Shown: one piece after another, positions 34,099-42,210 of the stretch
Position numbering within the stretch: position 1 is the first letter of the stretch
Layout of the letters: each line of letters opens with the position of its first letter
NCBI GenBank assembly: GCA_022825855.1
Contig: JAJDWB010000013.1
Span: 248,001-312,000 of the forward strand
Reading direction: 5' to 3'
From: Dehalococcoidia bacterium
GTDB taxonomy: Bacteria > Chloroflexota > Dehalococcoidia > Bin125
DNA: 64,000 bases
Notes under the pieces: model-generated
The model's input: the letters and a program-made list of their open reading frames with translations, nothing else
What the model was told of the DNA's origin: nothing
The model's database searches: none
Position numbers and translations under genes: made by a program

Positions 34099-34141
34099 GG
34101 AGCCTGATGCACACAGGATGATGCGCCCCCGCAAGGGGGCG
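34087..34141 (+). terminator. Two consecutive hairpins before the sirtuin gene
   Basis: GGCTCCC-GCTA-GGGAGCC (34087-34104) is followed by CGCCCCC-GCAA-GGGGGCG (34124-34141), a GNRA-capped 7-bp stem. Downstream is TTCTCATATC rather than a clean T run, so intrinsic termination would be weak. Attenuation or RNA stabilisation is an alternative. Confidence 0.4.
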
Positions 34142-34166
34142 TTCTCATATCCGATGGATCCTCCCC

Positions 34167-34982
34167 ATGACCGAATCAATCGACCGCGACGAACAGAACG
34201 ACCTGCACCAGGAATCCATCGAACGCGCCGCCACACTGCTCGCGCAGTCGCACTACTGCATCGCACTGACCGGTGCGGGCATCTCCGCCGAGTCCGGCAT
34301 TCCTACCTTCCGCGGCAAGGACGGACTCTGGACCAAGCACGGCGAGCCGCCGCTCAATCAATACGAGCAGTTCTCGGACGACCCCGCCGCCTGGTGGCAG
34401 AAGGTCGCCGAGCGCCGCCGCAACCCCGACGAACTCACCGCAACCATCTCCCAGGCTCAGCCCAACGACGCCCACTTCGCCATGGCCGAGCTCGAGCGGA
34501 TCGGCGTGCTCAAGCACATCATCACCCAGAACGTCGACGGCCTGCACCGCGCCGCCGGCGCCGAGAGCCTGACCGAGATCCACGGCTGCACGACGCTGCT
34601 GCGCTGCATTGAATGCAACATGCGCTGGCCCTTCGATGAGATTCCCGAGGTCTTCCCGCCGCGCTGCGACGACTGCGGCGGCATCATCAAGACCGACACC
34701 GTGATGTTCGGCGAACCGATTCCCCCCGACTGCCTGCAACGTTGTTATGTCGAGTCGTCCCAGGCCGATTGCGTCATCCTCGTTGGCACGACCGCCGTAG
34801 TCTCGCCCGCAGCCGACTTTGCCTTCGCCGTCGGACAGCGCGGGCATCCAATGATCGAGGTCAACCTCGATCCCACCGTGATCACCAACTATTGCGCCGT
34901 CGCCATCCACGACCGCGCCGGCGAGTTGATGTCGCGCATCACCGCCGAAGTCAAGCGCCTGCTCGCCAACGCCGCGTCCTGA
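34167..34982 (+). CDS. cobB: NAD-dependent protein deacylase (sirtuin)
   Basis: The 271-residue sirtuin has GAGISAESGIPTFRG (36-50), QNVDGLH (121-127), catalytic His139 in TEIHGCT, and the zinc ligands Cys147, Cys150, Cys167 and Cys170. C-terminal motifs are LVGTTAVVSPAADF and INLD-like VNLDPTVIT. It removes acyl groups from lysines at the cost of NAD. The classic client is acetyl-CoA synthetase; a homologue of that enzyme is at 49.4 kb in this window and retains the target lysine motif. An extension of about 20 residues precedes the Rossmann fold. Confidence 0.93.
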   Translation: MTESIDRDEQNDLHQESIERAATLLAQSHYCIALTGAGISAESGIPTFRGKDGLWTKHGEPPLNQYEQFSDDPAAWWQKVAERRRNPDELTATISQAQPNDAHFAMAELERIGVLKHIITQNVDGLHRAAGAESLTEIHGCTTLLRCIECNMRWPFDEIPEVFPPRCDDCGGIIKTDTVMFGEPIPPDCLQRCYVESSQADCVILVGTTAVVSPAADFAFAVGQRGHPMIEVNLDPTVITNYCAVAIHDRAGELMSRITAEVKRLLANAAS

Positions 34983-35000
34983 TCCGAAGCGGTCGATACG

Positions 35001-35006
35001 TATACT
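35001..35006 (+). promoter_or_regulatory. -10 box giving a leaderless start for the M20 peptidase
   Basis: TATACT is followed by exactly six bases (CGCAGC) and then ATG 35013, with no Shine-Dalgarno. This is the clearest leaderless arrangement in the window. Confidence 0.65.
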
Positions 35007-35012
35007 CGCAGC

Positions 35013-36338
35013 ATGACCTCGACACCCCAACTCGGAATCAACTGGGACGACGTGACCGCCGAAGTCACCTCGGTGTTGCGCGATTATCTGCGCGTCAACA
35101 CCTCTAATCCGCCCGGCAACGAACAGGCCGCGGCGGAGTATCTGGCTCCCATCCTGGAGGCCGAGGGATACGAGTGCGAGTACGTCCAGGCCGGACCGGG
35201 CCGCGTCTCCATGCGCACACGGCTGCCCGGCACCGGCGACGAGCGGCCATTGATGCTGCTCAACCACACCGATGTCGTCCCTGTGCAGGAAGAGTTCTGG
35301 GACGTGGACCCGTTCGCCGCCGTCGAGAAGGACGGCATGCTCTGGGGTCGGGGCGCGCTCGACATGAAGGGCATGGGTGTGCTCGAGCTGCTCGTGATGC
35401 TGCTCTTCAAGCGGCTCAACCTCACCCCGAACCGGGACATCGTCTTCCTCGCCGTGGCCGACGAAGAAGCGGGCTCGATGTTCGGCATGGAGTGGCTCGA
35501 CCAGAACCGGCGCGAATGGATCACCGAGCCCGAGTACGCGCTCAACGAGGGCGGCATGGGCGCGCTCAACCTGCTCGGATCCAACCGCCCAGTCTTCGCC
35601 TGTGCCCCCTCCGAGAAGTCGCCGCTCTGGCTCAAGCTGCGTGCGGAAGGACAACCCGGACACGGCTCCACGCCCCACGCCGACAACGCAGTCGAGCGTC
35701 TGATTCGCGCGCTCTATGCGATCCAGAACTGGGATCGCGCCGTTACCGTCCAGCCGCACACGGCCGAGTCCTTGCAGCGCATGCGAGACGCCAACGCCTG
35801 GGGCAGCTCGGCGCCCAGCATCAGCAAGCTATGTCAGACCTATCCCGCCTTCGCCGCGGTCACTCGCGACACCATCTCCAACACCGGCGCGACCTCCGGG
35901 ATCAAGCACAATGTCATCCCGGCCGACGCCGAAGCCACGCTCGACTGCCGCCTCCTCCCCGGTGAGACATACGACCACTTCATCAAGGAGATGCGCAATG
36001 TGATCGACGACCCGAAGGTCGAGGTCGAGGTGGTCTTCGGCAGCATGGGTCCGCCCAGCAGCTTCGAGACCGAAATCGTCAGCGTGATCGAGGACGTCGT
36101 TCGAGAGCAGGTCGAAGGCGCGCTCGTCGTGCCCTCGACCTGTGTCGGCTTCACCGATTCCCGCGTCCTCCGACGACACGGCGTGCACTCCTATGGATTC
36201 GTGCCCACCTTGATGGATGCCTCGCTCGCCGCAGGCGTGCACGGTCACAACGAACGCACGCCGATCGAAGGACTCAACACCGGCGTCCAGATTCTCTTCG
36301 AGGTCGTGCGCCGCTTCACCAATGCCCAACGCCTGTAG
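35013..36338 (+). CDS. M20-family metallopeptidase
   Basis: The 441-residue protein has the M20/ArgE/DapE metal motifs LLNHTDVVPV (His, Asp), GRGALDMKGMG (bridging Asp), AVADEEAGS (catalytic Glu and metal Glu) and the late HGHNERTPIEGL segment with a metal His. It hydrolyses amide bonds of small peptides or acylated amino acids with two zinc ions. The carboxypeptidase or deacylase substrate is unknown. It follows the sirtuin by 30 bases but has its own leaderless promoter. Confidence 0.9.
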   Translation: MTSTPQLGINWDDVTAEVTSVLRDYLRVNTSNPPGNEQAAAEYLAPILEAEGYECEYVQAGPGRVSMRTRLPGTGDERPLMLLNHTDVVPVQEEFWDVDPFAAVEKDGMLWGRGALDMKGMGVLELLVMLLFKRLNLTPNRDIVFLAVADEEAGSMFGMEWLDQNRREWITEPEYALNEGGMGALNLLGSNRPVFACAPSEKSPLWLKLRAEGQPGHGSTPHADNAVERLIRALYAIQNWDRAVTVQPHTAESLQRMRDANAWGSSAPSISKLCQTYPAFAAVTRDTISNTGATSGIKHNVIPADAEATLDCRLLPGETYDHFIKEMRNVIDDPKVEVEVVFGSMGPPSSFETEIVSVIEDVVREQVEGALVVPSTCVGFTDSRVLRRHGVHSYGFVPTLMDASLAAGVHGHNERTPIEGLNTGVQILFEVVRRFTNAQRL

Positions 36339-36387
36339 TCGGGCAAGTCCTGACACCACAGATCAGACTGCAGCGAGGAGTCCGACC

Positions 36388-37200
36388 GTGCGACATCCGC
36401 AACTCGATGGACAGTGGGCGTTGATTCTTGGGGCCTCTTCCGGATTCGGCGGCACCACCGCCGTCGCCCTGGCCGAGGCCGGCATGAACATCGCCGGCGT
36501 CCACCTGGACCGGCGTTCGACGATGGCCAATGTGGATCGCATCGTCGGCGAGATCGAGGCCCACGGGCGTCAGGCGGTCTTCCACAACATCAACGCCGCC
36601 GACGCCGCCAAGCGCGGCGAGATGCTCGACAGCCTGCGCGATCAACTCGATGCCGCGGACGGTCCCGGAACCGTCCGCGTGCTCTTGCACTCGCTGGCCT
36701 TCGGCACCCTCGGACCGTACGTCGGCGAGAAGGAGGATCGGCCCATCACTCAGCGTCAAATGGAGATGACGCTCGACGTGATGGCCAACTCGGTCGTCTA
36801 TTGGACCCAGGACATGGTCGGCCGCGGCCTGCTCGGTCGGGGCAGCAAGATTTACGGCATGACCTCGGGCGGCGATGTGCGCGTCATTCCCCAGTACGGC
36901 GCGGTCTCCGCGGCCAAGGCCGCCCTCGCCGCCCATCTGCGCCAGCTCGCCGTCGAGCTCGCCCCGCAGGGCATTGCCGCCAACGCGATCAAGGCCGGCA
37001 TCACCCACACCCCCGCCCTGGAGAAAATCCCGGCCGGCATGCAACTGCTCGACTTCGCCCAGAATCACAATCCCTCCGGCCGCGTCACCGAGCCGGATGA
37101 CATTGCCCGCGCCATCATCGGCCTCAGCCTCGACGACTCCAACTGGGTCACCGGCAACACCATCAACGTCGACGGCGGCGAAGACATCACCGTGCTCTGA
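36388..37200 (+). CDS. SDR-family enoyl-ACP reductase-like protein
   Basis: From GTG 36388 (GAGGAG 7 bases upstream) the product is 270 residues. It has a Rossmann start ALILGASSGFGGTTAVALAE and the FabI/FabL-like HSLAFGTLGPYVGEKEDRP. The active site YGAVSAAK shows the Y-x6-K spacing of enoyl reductases, and GNTINVDGGEDI is at the end. It probably reduces an enoyl thioester in fatty-acid synthesis or acyl-CoA metabolism. Classical ketoreductases have Y-x3-K, so the spacing is the main evidence for the enoyl assignment. Confidence 0.75.
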   Translation: MRHPQLDGQWALILGASSGFGGTTAVALAEAGMNIAGVHLDRRSTMANVDRIVGEIEAHGRQAVFHNINAADAAKRGEMLDSLRDQLDAADGPGTVRVLLHSLAFGTLGPYVGEKEDRPITQRQMEMTLDVMANSVVYWTQDMVGRGLLGRGSKIYGMTSGGDVRVIPQYGAVSAAKAALAAHLRQLAVELAPQGIAANAIKAGITHTPALEKIPAGMQLLDFAQNHNPSGRVTEPDDIARAIIGLSLDDSNWVTGNTINVDGGEDITVL

Positions 37201-37249
37201 ACCAACGCCCAGCCGACCCACCCGGCCCGGGGCAGCCTCAGTCCACTGC

Positions 37250-37255
37250 TAAACT
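37250..37255 (+). promoter_or_regulatory. -10 box of the thiolase-like/CaiB operon
   Basis: TAAACT lies 26 bases before ATG 37282, and a GAGGAG ribosome binding site (37270-37275) lies between. It is likely the promoter for the genes from 37282 to 42776. Confidence 0.45.
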
Positions 37256-37281
37256 GAGCCCGCATTCGCGAGGAGTTTCAC

Positions 37282-38472
37282 ATGAGCGATCCGATCAGGG
37301 GACAGACCGCCATCTGCGGGCTTGGCATCACCGAAATGGGCAAGGTCTACGGACACGACGCCTCGTGGTTCGCCGGTGAATCGATCCGACTCGCAATCGA
37401 AGACGCGGGTCTCGAGAAGGACGACATCGACGGCCTGCTCGTCAACCCCGGCATCACCGGAATGATGGGCACCGGCATCAGCATTCCCCTGCAGGGATAC
37501 CTCGGGCTGCGCAACCTGCGTTTGCTCAACCACATGAACTCGTTCGGCGCGACCGCCTCGGCGATGGTCCAGTACGCGGCTCTCGCCGTCCACCACGGCA
37601 TGGCCAACTACGTCGCCTGTATCTTCGCCGACGCGCCGCTCCAGCAGGGCGGGTCGGCGGGCGCCGCCTACGGTGGCGCCGGTCGCCGCGGACCCACCGG
37701 CATGGCCTCGCTCATGCCCGCCTTCGGCTTCTACGGCGCCAACACCTCGTACGCCCTCGCCGCCCGCCGCTACATGGAGCGCTACGGCATCACCAACAAC
37801 GACCTTGGCCGCGTCTCCGTCGCCCAGCGCCGCTACGCCGTCGACAATCCGCACGCCACCATGCGCCAGCCGCTCACGCTCGAGGATTACCACAACTCGC
37901 GCTGGATCGTGGAGCCGTTCCACCTGCTCGATTGCTGCCTCGTCTCCAACGGCGCGGTCTGCACCATCGTCACCACCGCCGAGCGCGCCCGCGACCTCAA
38001 GTCCTCGCCCGCCTACGTCTGGGGCATGGGGCAGGGACACCCCGGCAACTTCCCGCACGCCGAGATCGAGGTCGGCACCACGTCCGGCGCAACCGTATCC
38101 GGCGAGACCGCCTACCGCATGGCCGGCGTCGGCCCCGAAGACGTCGACGTCTGCGAGTTCTACGACTGCTACACCTACACCGTGCTCCGCACGATCGAGG
38201 ACTACGGCCTGGCCAAGCCAGGCGAGGCGATCGGACTCTACCCGGACGATCCCGCCGATCCCGAGGCCGAATTGCCCACCATCAACACCGGCGGTGGCCA
38301 GCTCTCCTCCTACTACATGTGGGGCATGACCCCGATCTCGGAGGGCGTCATCCAGGCCCGAGGCTCGGGCGGCGACCGCCAGGTCGAGAAGCACGACATC
38401 GTGCTTTGCTCCGGCAACGGCGGCACCCTCGACACCCACGGCACCCTCATCCTCTCGCCCAACGCCAACTAG
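37282..38472 (+). CDS. Thiolase-like protein lacking the thiolase nucleophile (Ltp2-like)
   Basis: The 396-residue protein has the thiolase/SCP-x fold outline (CGLGITEMGK, ALAAR-rich helices, VLCSGNGGTLDTHG at the end). Where thiolases have the nucleophilic Cys (CASG), it has HMNSFGATAS, and where they have GHP it has NTGGGQLSSYYMWG. It cannot be a normal thiolase. Tyr294 (CEFYDCYTYT) and Tyr344 fall where, from memory, the actinobacterial retro-aldolase Ltp2 has its catalytic tyrosines, also numbered 294 and 344. The next gene is a DUF35 protein, which Ltp2 also requires as a partner. An acyl-CoA aldolase is the best inference. Confidence 0.82.
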   Translation: MSDPIRGQTAICGLGITEMGKVYGHDASWFAGESIRLAIEDAGLEKDDIDGLLVNPGITGMMGTGISIPLQGYLGLRNLRLLNHMNSFGATASAMVQYAALAVHHGMANYVACIFADAPLQQGGSAGAAYGGAGRRGPTGMASLMPAFGFYGANTSYALAARRYMERYGITNNDLGRVSVAQRRYAVDNPHATMRQPLTLEDYHNSRWIVEPFHLLDCCLVSNGAVCTIVTTAERARDLKSSPAYVWGMGQGHPGNFPHAEIEVGTTSGATVSGETAYRMAGVGPEDVDVCEFYDCYTYTVLRTIEDYGLAKPGEAIGLYPDDPADPEAELPTINTGGGQLSSYYMWGMTPISEGVIQARGSGGDRQVEKHDIVLCSGNGGTLDTHGTLILSPNAN

Positions 38473-38484
38473 GACCTCTCGCAT

Positions 38485-38889
38485 ATGGCCTACGACAAGC
38501 CGCTCCCCAACCCCGACGAGAACACGCAGCCCTTCTTCGACGGCCTCCGGGAGCACAAGCTGCTGCTCCAGTACTTCCCCTCCGCCGACCATTACCAGTA
38601 CCCCTACAGCGACCGCTGCTACAAGGACTGGTCGACCGACTGGGAATGGCGCGAATCGACGGGCAACGGCGAGGTCTACACCTGGGTCCGCATGCACCAG
38701 CTCTACCATCCGTCCTGGAAGGAAGAGATTCCCTACACGCTCGCCGTGGTCCAGCTCGACGAGGGGCCGAGGATGAACACCAATCTCGTCAACGTCGATG
38801 TCGACGAGATCCGCGTCGGCATGCGAGTCAAAGTCCTCTTCGACGATGTCACCGACGAGCACACCCTGCCCAAGTTCGAGCCTGTCTAG
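38485..38889 (+). CDS. DUF35 OB-fold protein with degraded zinc ribbon
   Basis: The 134-residue protein has the DUF35/ChsH2 pattern: an N-terminal helix (NPDENTQPFFDGLREHKLLLQ in outline), a rubredoxin-like segment and a C-terminal OB fold ending VGMRVKVLFDDVTDEHTLPKF. In most members four cysteines bind zinc between helix and OB fold; here only one (SDRCYKDW) remains. It follows the thiolase-like gene by 12 bases. DUF35 proteins act as acyl-CoA-binding partners of thiolase-like enzymes. A second DUF35 protein is truncated at the right edge of the window. Confidence 0.82.
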   Translation: MAYDKPLPNPDENTQPFFDGLREHKLLLQYFPSADHYQYPYSDRCYKDWSTDWEWRESTGNGEVYTWVRMHQLYHPSWKEEIPYTLAVVQLDEGPRMNTNLVNVDVDEIRVGMRVKVLFDDVTDEHTLPKFEPV

Positions 38890-38904
38890 GCCGCCGCCTC
38901 GCCA

Positions 38905-40161
38905 ATGTCCGACTCCGAGCCCAACACGCGACCGCCGCTCGACGGCGTCCGGGTGATCGATTTCACCTGGATCGTCGCCGGACCCACCTGCACCCGACTC
39001 TTGGGCGATCTCGGCGCGGAGGTGATTCGCGTCGAGAACGAGCAGACGCTCGACTCCATCCGCTTCGGCCGGCCGCATCCCAACGGCTTCCAGCCGCCCA
39101 ACTCCAGCGGCATGTTCAACTGGCTCGACCGCAACAAGCGCTCCGTCACGATCAACGCCCGTCATCCCGACGGCCTGGACCTGATCAAGCAGTTGATCCG
39201 CGTCTCCGATGTCCTCGTCGAGAACTACTCCTCCCGCATCCTCGAGAACTGGGGGCTGAGCTACGAGGAACAGCGCGCCGAAAACCCCGAGATCATCTAC
39301 GTCTCGCTCTCCGGATTCGGACACTCGGGACCCCGTCGCGATTACTCGACCTGGGGCCCAACCGCTCAGGCGCTCAGCGGGCTGACCTCCATGTCCGGTC
39401 TGCCCGAAGCGCCTGAGCCCGCCGGCTGGGGCTACTCCTACCTCGATCACATGGCCGGCTTCACCGCCGCCGCCGCCATCACGGCGGCCCTGCGGCATCG
39501 CCGCGAAACCGGTCAGGGCCAGTGGATCGACCTCTCCCAGGTCGAGACCGGCATGGCCCTCACCGGACCCGCCACGCTCGACTTCACCGTCAACGGCCGC
39601 CGCTATCGCGACACCGGCAATCCGCCCGGCAATCGCTCGGTCTGGCCTCAGGCCGCGCCGCACAACACCTACCCCACCGCCGGCGACGACAACTGGATCA
39701 TGATCACCTGCACTTCCGACGCCGAGTGGGAAGCCTTCTGCGAGATCAGTGATCACCCGCACTGGCGCACCGATGCTCGCTTCGCCACCTTGCCTGCCCG
39801 CCTCAGGCATCAGGACGAGCTGGACGAAAACATCGGCTCCTGGACCGCCGGCCAGGACGGTCGCGCGCTGATGCAACGCCTGCAGAGCGCCGATGTCCCC
39901 GCCGGCGTCGTCCAGAACGGCGTCGAACTCGTCCTCAACGACCCCCAGATGAAGGCCCGCGAGTGGACCGCAACTCGCGACCACCCCGTCATCGGACCGC
40001 ATCTGACCGACGGCCTCCAGATCCGCCTGTCGCGCACGCCCGCGCACCGCGATCGCCCTGGACCCGTGTTGGGCGAAGCCAACCAGTACGTGTTCGGCGA
40101 GCTGCTCGGACTCAACGGAGCGCGGATCGACGAGCTGCAGGCCAACGGAGCGATGGGCTGA
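38905..40161 (+). CDS. CaiB/BaiF-family CoA-transferase (first of a pair)
   Basis: The 418-residue class III CoA-transferase starts GVRVIDFTWIVAGPTCTRLLG and has the conserved ENYSSRILENWGL helix and GHSGPRRDYSTWG. The catalytic Asp209 lies in GQGQWIDLSQVE. It moves CoA between carboxylic acids via a mixed anhydride and aspartyl thioester. The substrate is unknown. It is followed after one base by a paralogue, and such pairs may work as heteromers. Upstream is the thiolase-like/DUF35 pair, suggesting activation of a hydroxyacyl or keto acid degraded by the same operon. Confidence 0.92.
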   Translation: MSDSEPNTRPPLDGVRVIDFTWIVAGPTCTRLLGDLGAEVIRVENEQTLDSIRFGRPHPNGFQPPNSSGMFNWLDRNKRSVTINARHPDGLDLIKQLIRVSDVLVENYSSRILENWGLSYEEQRAENPEIIYVSLSGFGHSGPRRDYSTWGPTAQALSGLTSMSGLPEAPEPAGWGYSYLDHMAGFTAAAAITAALRHRRETGQGQWIDLSQVETGMALTGPATLDFTVNGRRYRDTGNPPGNRSVWPQAAPHNTYPTAGDDNWIMITCTSDAEWEAFCEISDHPHWRTDARFATLPARLRHQDELDENIGSWTAGQDGRALMQRLQSADVPAGVVQNGVELVLNDPQMKAREWTATRDHPVIGPHLTDGLQIRLSRTPAHRDRPGPVLGEANQYVFGELLGLNGARIDELQANGAMG

Positions 40162-40162
40162 C

Positions 40163-41404
40163 ATGGGAGCGCTCGACGGTATCCGTGTCTTCGACTGCTC
40201 CGATCCGAAGGGCCACTTCGCCGGCAAGCTGCTCGCCGGACTCGGCGCGGACGTGATCAAGATCGAACCCCCCGACGGCGACATCGGCCGGTCCTATGGA
40301 CCGTTCCTCGACGATCAGCCCGGACCCGAGCGCAGCCTCTATTGGTGGCACTACGCCGCCGGCAAGCGATCGCTCGCGCTCGATCTGCACAGCGCCGACG
40401 GACTCGAACTCTTCCTCCCGCTCGCCGAGCAGGCCGATGTCGTCCTCGAATCCTGCCAGCCTGGCCGCGGCCGACCGTTCGACCCCGTCGCCCTGTCCGA
40501 GCACCTCCCCGAGCTCATCGTCCTCAGCCTGACGCCCTTCGGCCAGACCGGTCCCTGGCGCGATTACGCCTGGTCCGACGCCGTCGGACTCGCCCTCGGC
40601 GGACCGATGGGCAGTTGCGGTTACGACAACATCCCCGGCACGCCGCCGATCCGCCCGACCGAGCATCACGCCGGACACATCTCCGGATACTTCGCCGCCA
40701 CCGGTGTCTGCGCCGCCATCTACGAGCGTCAGCAGAGCGGACTCGGCCAGCACATCGATATCGCCATGCACGAGTGCATGGGCTTCACCATCGAGTCCTC
40801 CGCTCCCTGGGCGCTCTACGAACAGCATCCCTTAATCCGCCAGGCAGGCCGCCACGCCGGTCCCCAGCCGACCGAGCCCTGGCAATACCCCACCGCCGAC
40901 GGCCGCCTGATCAACATCTTCGGCATGCCCCGCTCCGAAGCGAGCTGGCTCGCACTGGTCGGCTTCATCCAGGAGCACGGCATGGGCCCGAACCTGTCCG
41001 CTCTCGAACTGCTCGACGGCCGCAAGCGTCAACTCGGACTCCAACAACCCACCGTCGCCATGATGCTCGCCGACATCGCCGAGTTCATCGCGGCGCATGA
41101 CGCGCAAGAGATATACGCTGGCGCACAGGCCGCCGGCGCAGCCTGGAGCATCATTCGCACCCCCGACGAGTGCCTCGATGATGAACACTGGCACGCACGC
41201 GGCTTCTTCGTCGATGTCGAACACGAGGAACGCAACCGAACCGTGACCTTCCCCGGCGCTCCCTACATCCTCAGCCGCACGCCCTGGACTCATGGCCGCC
41301 GCGCGCCCATGCTCGGCGAGCACACCGCCGAGATCCTCTGCGGCGAACTCGGACTCAGCCGCGACGAACTGGGCGCGCTGATCGCCGCCGGAGTCGCCCA
41401 ATGA
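40163..41404 (+). CDS. CaiB/BaiF-family CoA-transferase (second of a pair)
   Basis: This 413-residue paralogue has GIRVFDCSDPKGHFAGKLLAG at the start, LTPFGQTGPWRDYAWSD and the catalytic Asp199 in GLGQHIDIAMHE. It differs markedly from its neighbour (for example TEHHAGHISGYFAATGVCAA replaces DHMAGFTAAAAITAA), so the duplication is old. The ATG lies one base after the preceding stop. A two-subunit transferase is possible, as is a pair of enzymes of different substrate range. Confidence 0.92.
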   Translation: MGALDGIRVFDCSDPKGHFAGKLLAGLGADVIKIEPPDGDIGRSYGPFLDDQPGPERSLYWWHYAAGKRSLALDLHSADGLELFLPLAEQADVVLESCQPGRGRPFDPVALSEHLPELIVLSLTPFGQTGPWRDYAWSDAVGLALGGPMGSCGYDNIPGTPPIRPTEHHAGHISGYFAATGVCAAIYERQQSGLGQHIDIAMHECMGFTIESSAPWALYEQHPLIRQAGRHAGPQPTEPWQYPTADGRLINIFGMPRSEASWLALVGFIQEHGMGPNLSALELLDGRKRQLGLQQPTVAMMLADIAEFIAAHDAQEIYAGAQAAGAAWSIIRTPDECLDDEHWHARGFFVDVEHEERNRTVTFPGAPYILSRTPWTHGRRAPMLGEHTAEILCGELGLSRDELGALIAAGVAQ

Positions 41405-42210
41405 GCCAGCAATCCGGACGCCGCCGACGCCGCAGACGACGCCCCGCCCGACCCGTCGGGCAGGACGGCGAGTCCGAGGTCGGACAGCGCTCCGAGTCCG
41501 AGCCGGCGTCGGATCGCGGAGACCGCAGCGATCGCGGCCGCGGCGGCGGCCGCCGATCCGGCAGCGGCTCCGAGCCGCAGCAGCGGCCCCGCACCTTCCT
41601 CGGCATGCCCCGCATGACCGTCGCATTGCTCGGTGGTCTGCTCGTCGCCATGATTGCTGTCTTCGCCATGCAGCTCATCTTCCCGCCCGAGGAAGTCCTC
41701 GACGTCGAGGGCGTCCAGGTCTTCCCCGACCAGGGACGCCGCCACCTCGAACCCGGCGACTCGTTCGACGCCTACAACTCGTTCCCGCCAACCTCCGGTC
41801 CCCAACCGGCCGAGGGCGCGGCGGTCGAGGTCTACCTGCCCGACGACGACGCCATTCCCGATCCCGTCGACATGCTCCCGCTGCTCGAACGCGGCGGCGT
41901 AGTCGTCTACTACGACCCCGGGCAGTACACCAGCGCCGACGATCCCAGCGGCTTGCTCGGTGCAATGCAGAGCCTGCGTCAGTTCCGCGAGCGGCTCGCC
42001 GTGGTGCCCATTGAGGACCTCTCCGATCAACACGACGGCGCGACCATCGTGCTCGCCGCCTGGCGGACCCTGCTCGCGATCGCCGCATGGGATGCCGAAG
42101 GCAACGATCAACTCACCGCCTTCCTCCAGAACGCGCCCGACGGCTACTACGACCGCTACCGGCTCGAACGCGGCGACTCCGCGATCTCTGTGGGAGCGGC
42201 GAGCGAATGA
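41401..42210 (+). CDS. DUF3105-like membrane-anchored protein, degenerate
   Basis: The 269-residue product has an extremely Arg-rich cytoplasmic N terminus (RRRRRRRRPARPVG and a second RSDRGRGGGRRSG), one membrane helix (about 76-93, VALLGGLLVAMIAVFAMQLI) and an extracellular DUF3105-like domain. The domain's HxxPPxxGxH core is reduced to FPPTSGPQPAEG, and the VHxLEHG motif to MLPLLERGGVVVYYDP, so conserved histidines are lost. The ATG overlaps the CaiB stop by 4 bases. The intact sister domain is encoded next. The function of the family is unknown. Confidence 0.7.
   Translation: MSQQSGRRRRRRRRPARPVGQDGESEVGQRSESEPASDRGDRSDRGRGGGRRSGSGSEPQQRPRTFLGMPRMTVALLGGLLVAMIAVFAMQLIFPPEEVLDVEGVQVFPDQGRRHLEPGDSFDAYNSFPPTSGPQPAEGAAVEVYLPDDDAIPDPVDMLPLLERGGVVVYYDPGQYTSADDPSGLLGAMQSLRQFRERLAVVPIEDLSDQHDGATIVLAAWRTLLAIAAWDAEGNDQLTAFLQNAPDGYYDRYRLERGDSAISVGAASE

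Noticed and set aside
37249-40284. Minus-strand open frame of 1011 codons
   Set aside because: It is antisense to the thiolase-like, DUF35 and CaiB genes, whose motifs are clear. The length follows from high GC in third codon positions.
38905-41404. Loss of the catalytic Asp in both CaiB proteins (Glu at the end of the motif)
   Set aside because: The invariant aspartate is the first acidic residue of the motif (WIDLSQVE and HIDIAMHE), which both proteins retain.
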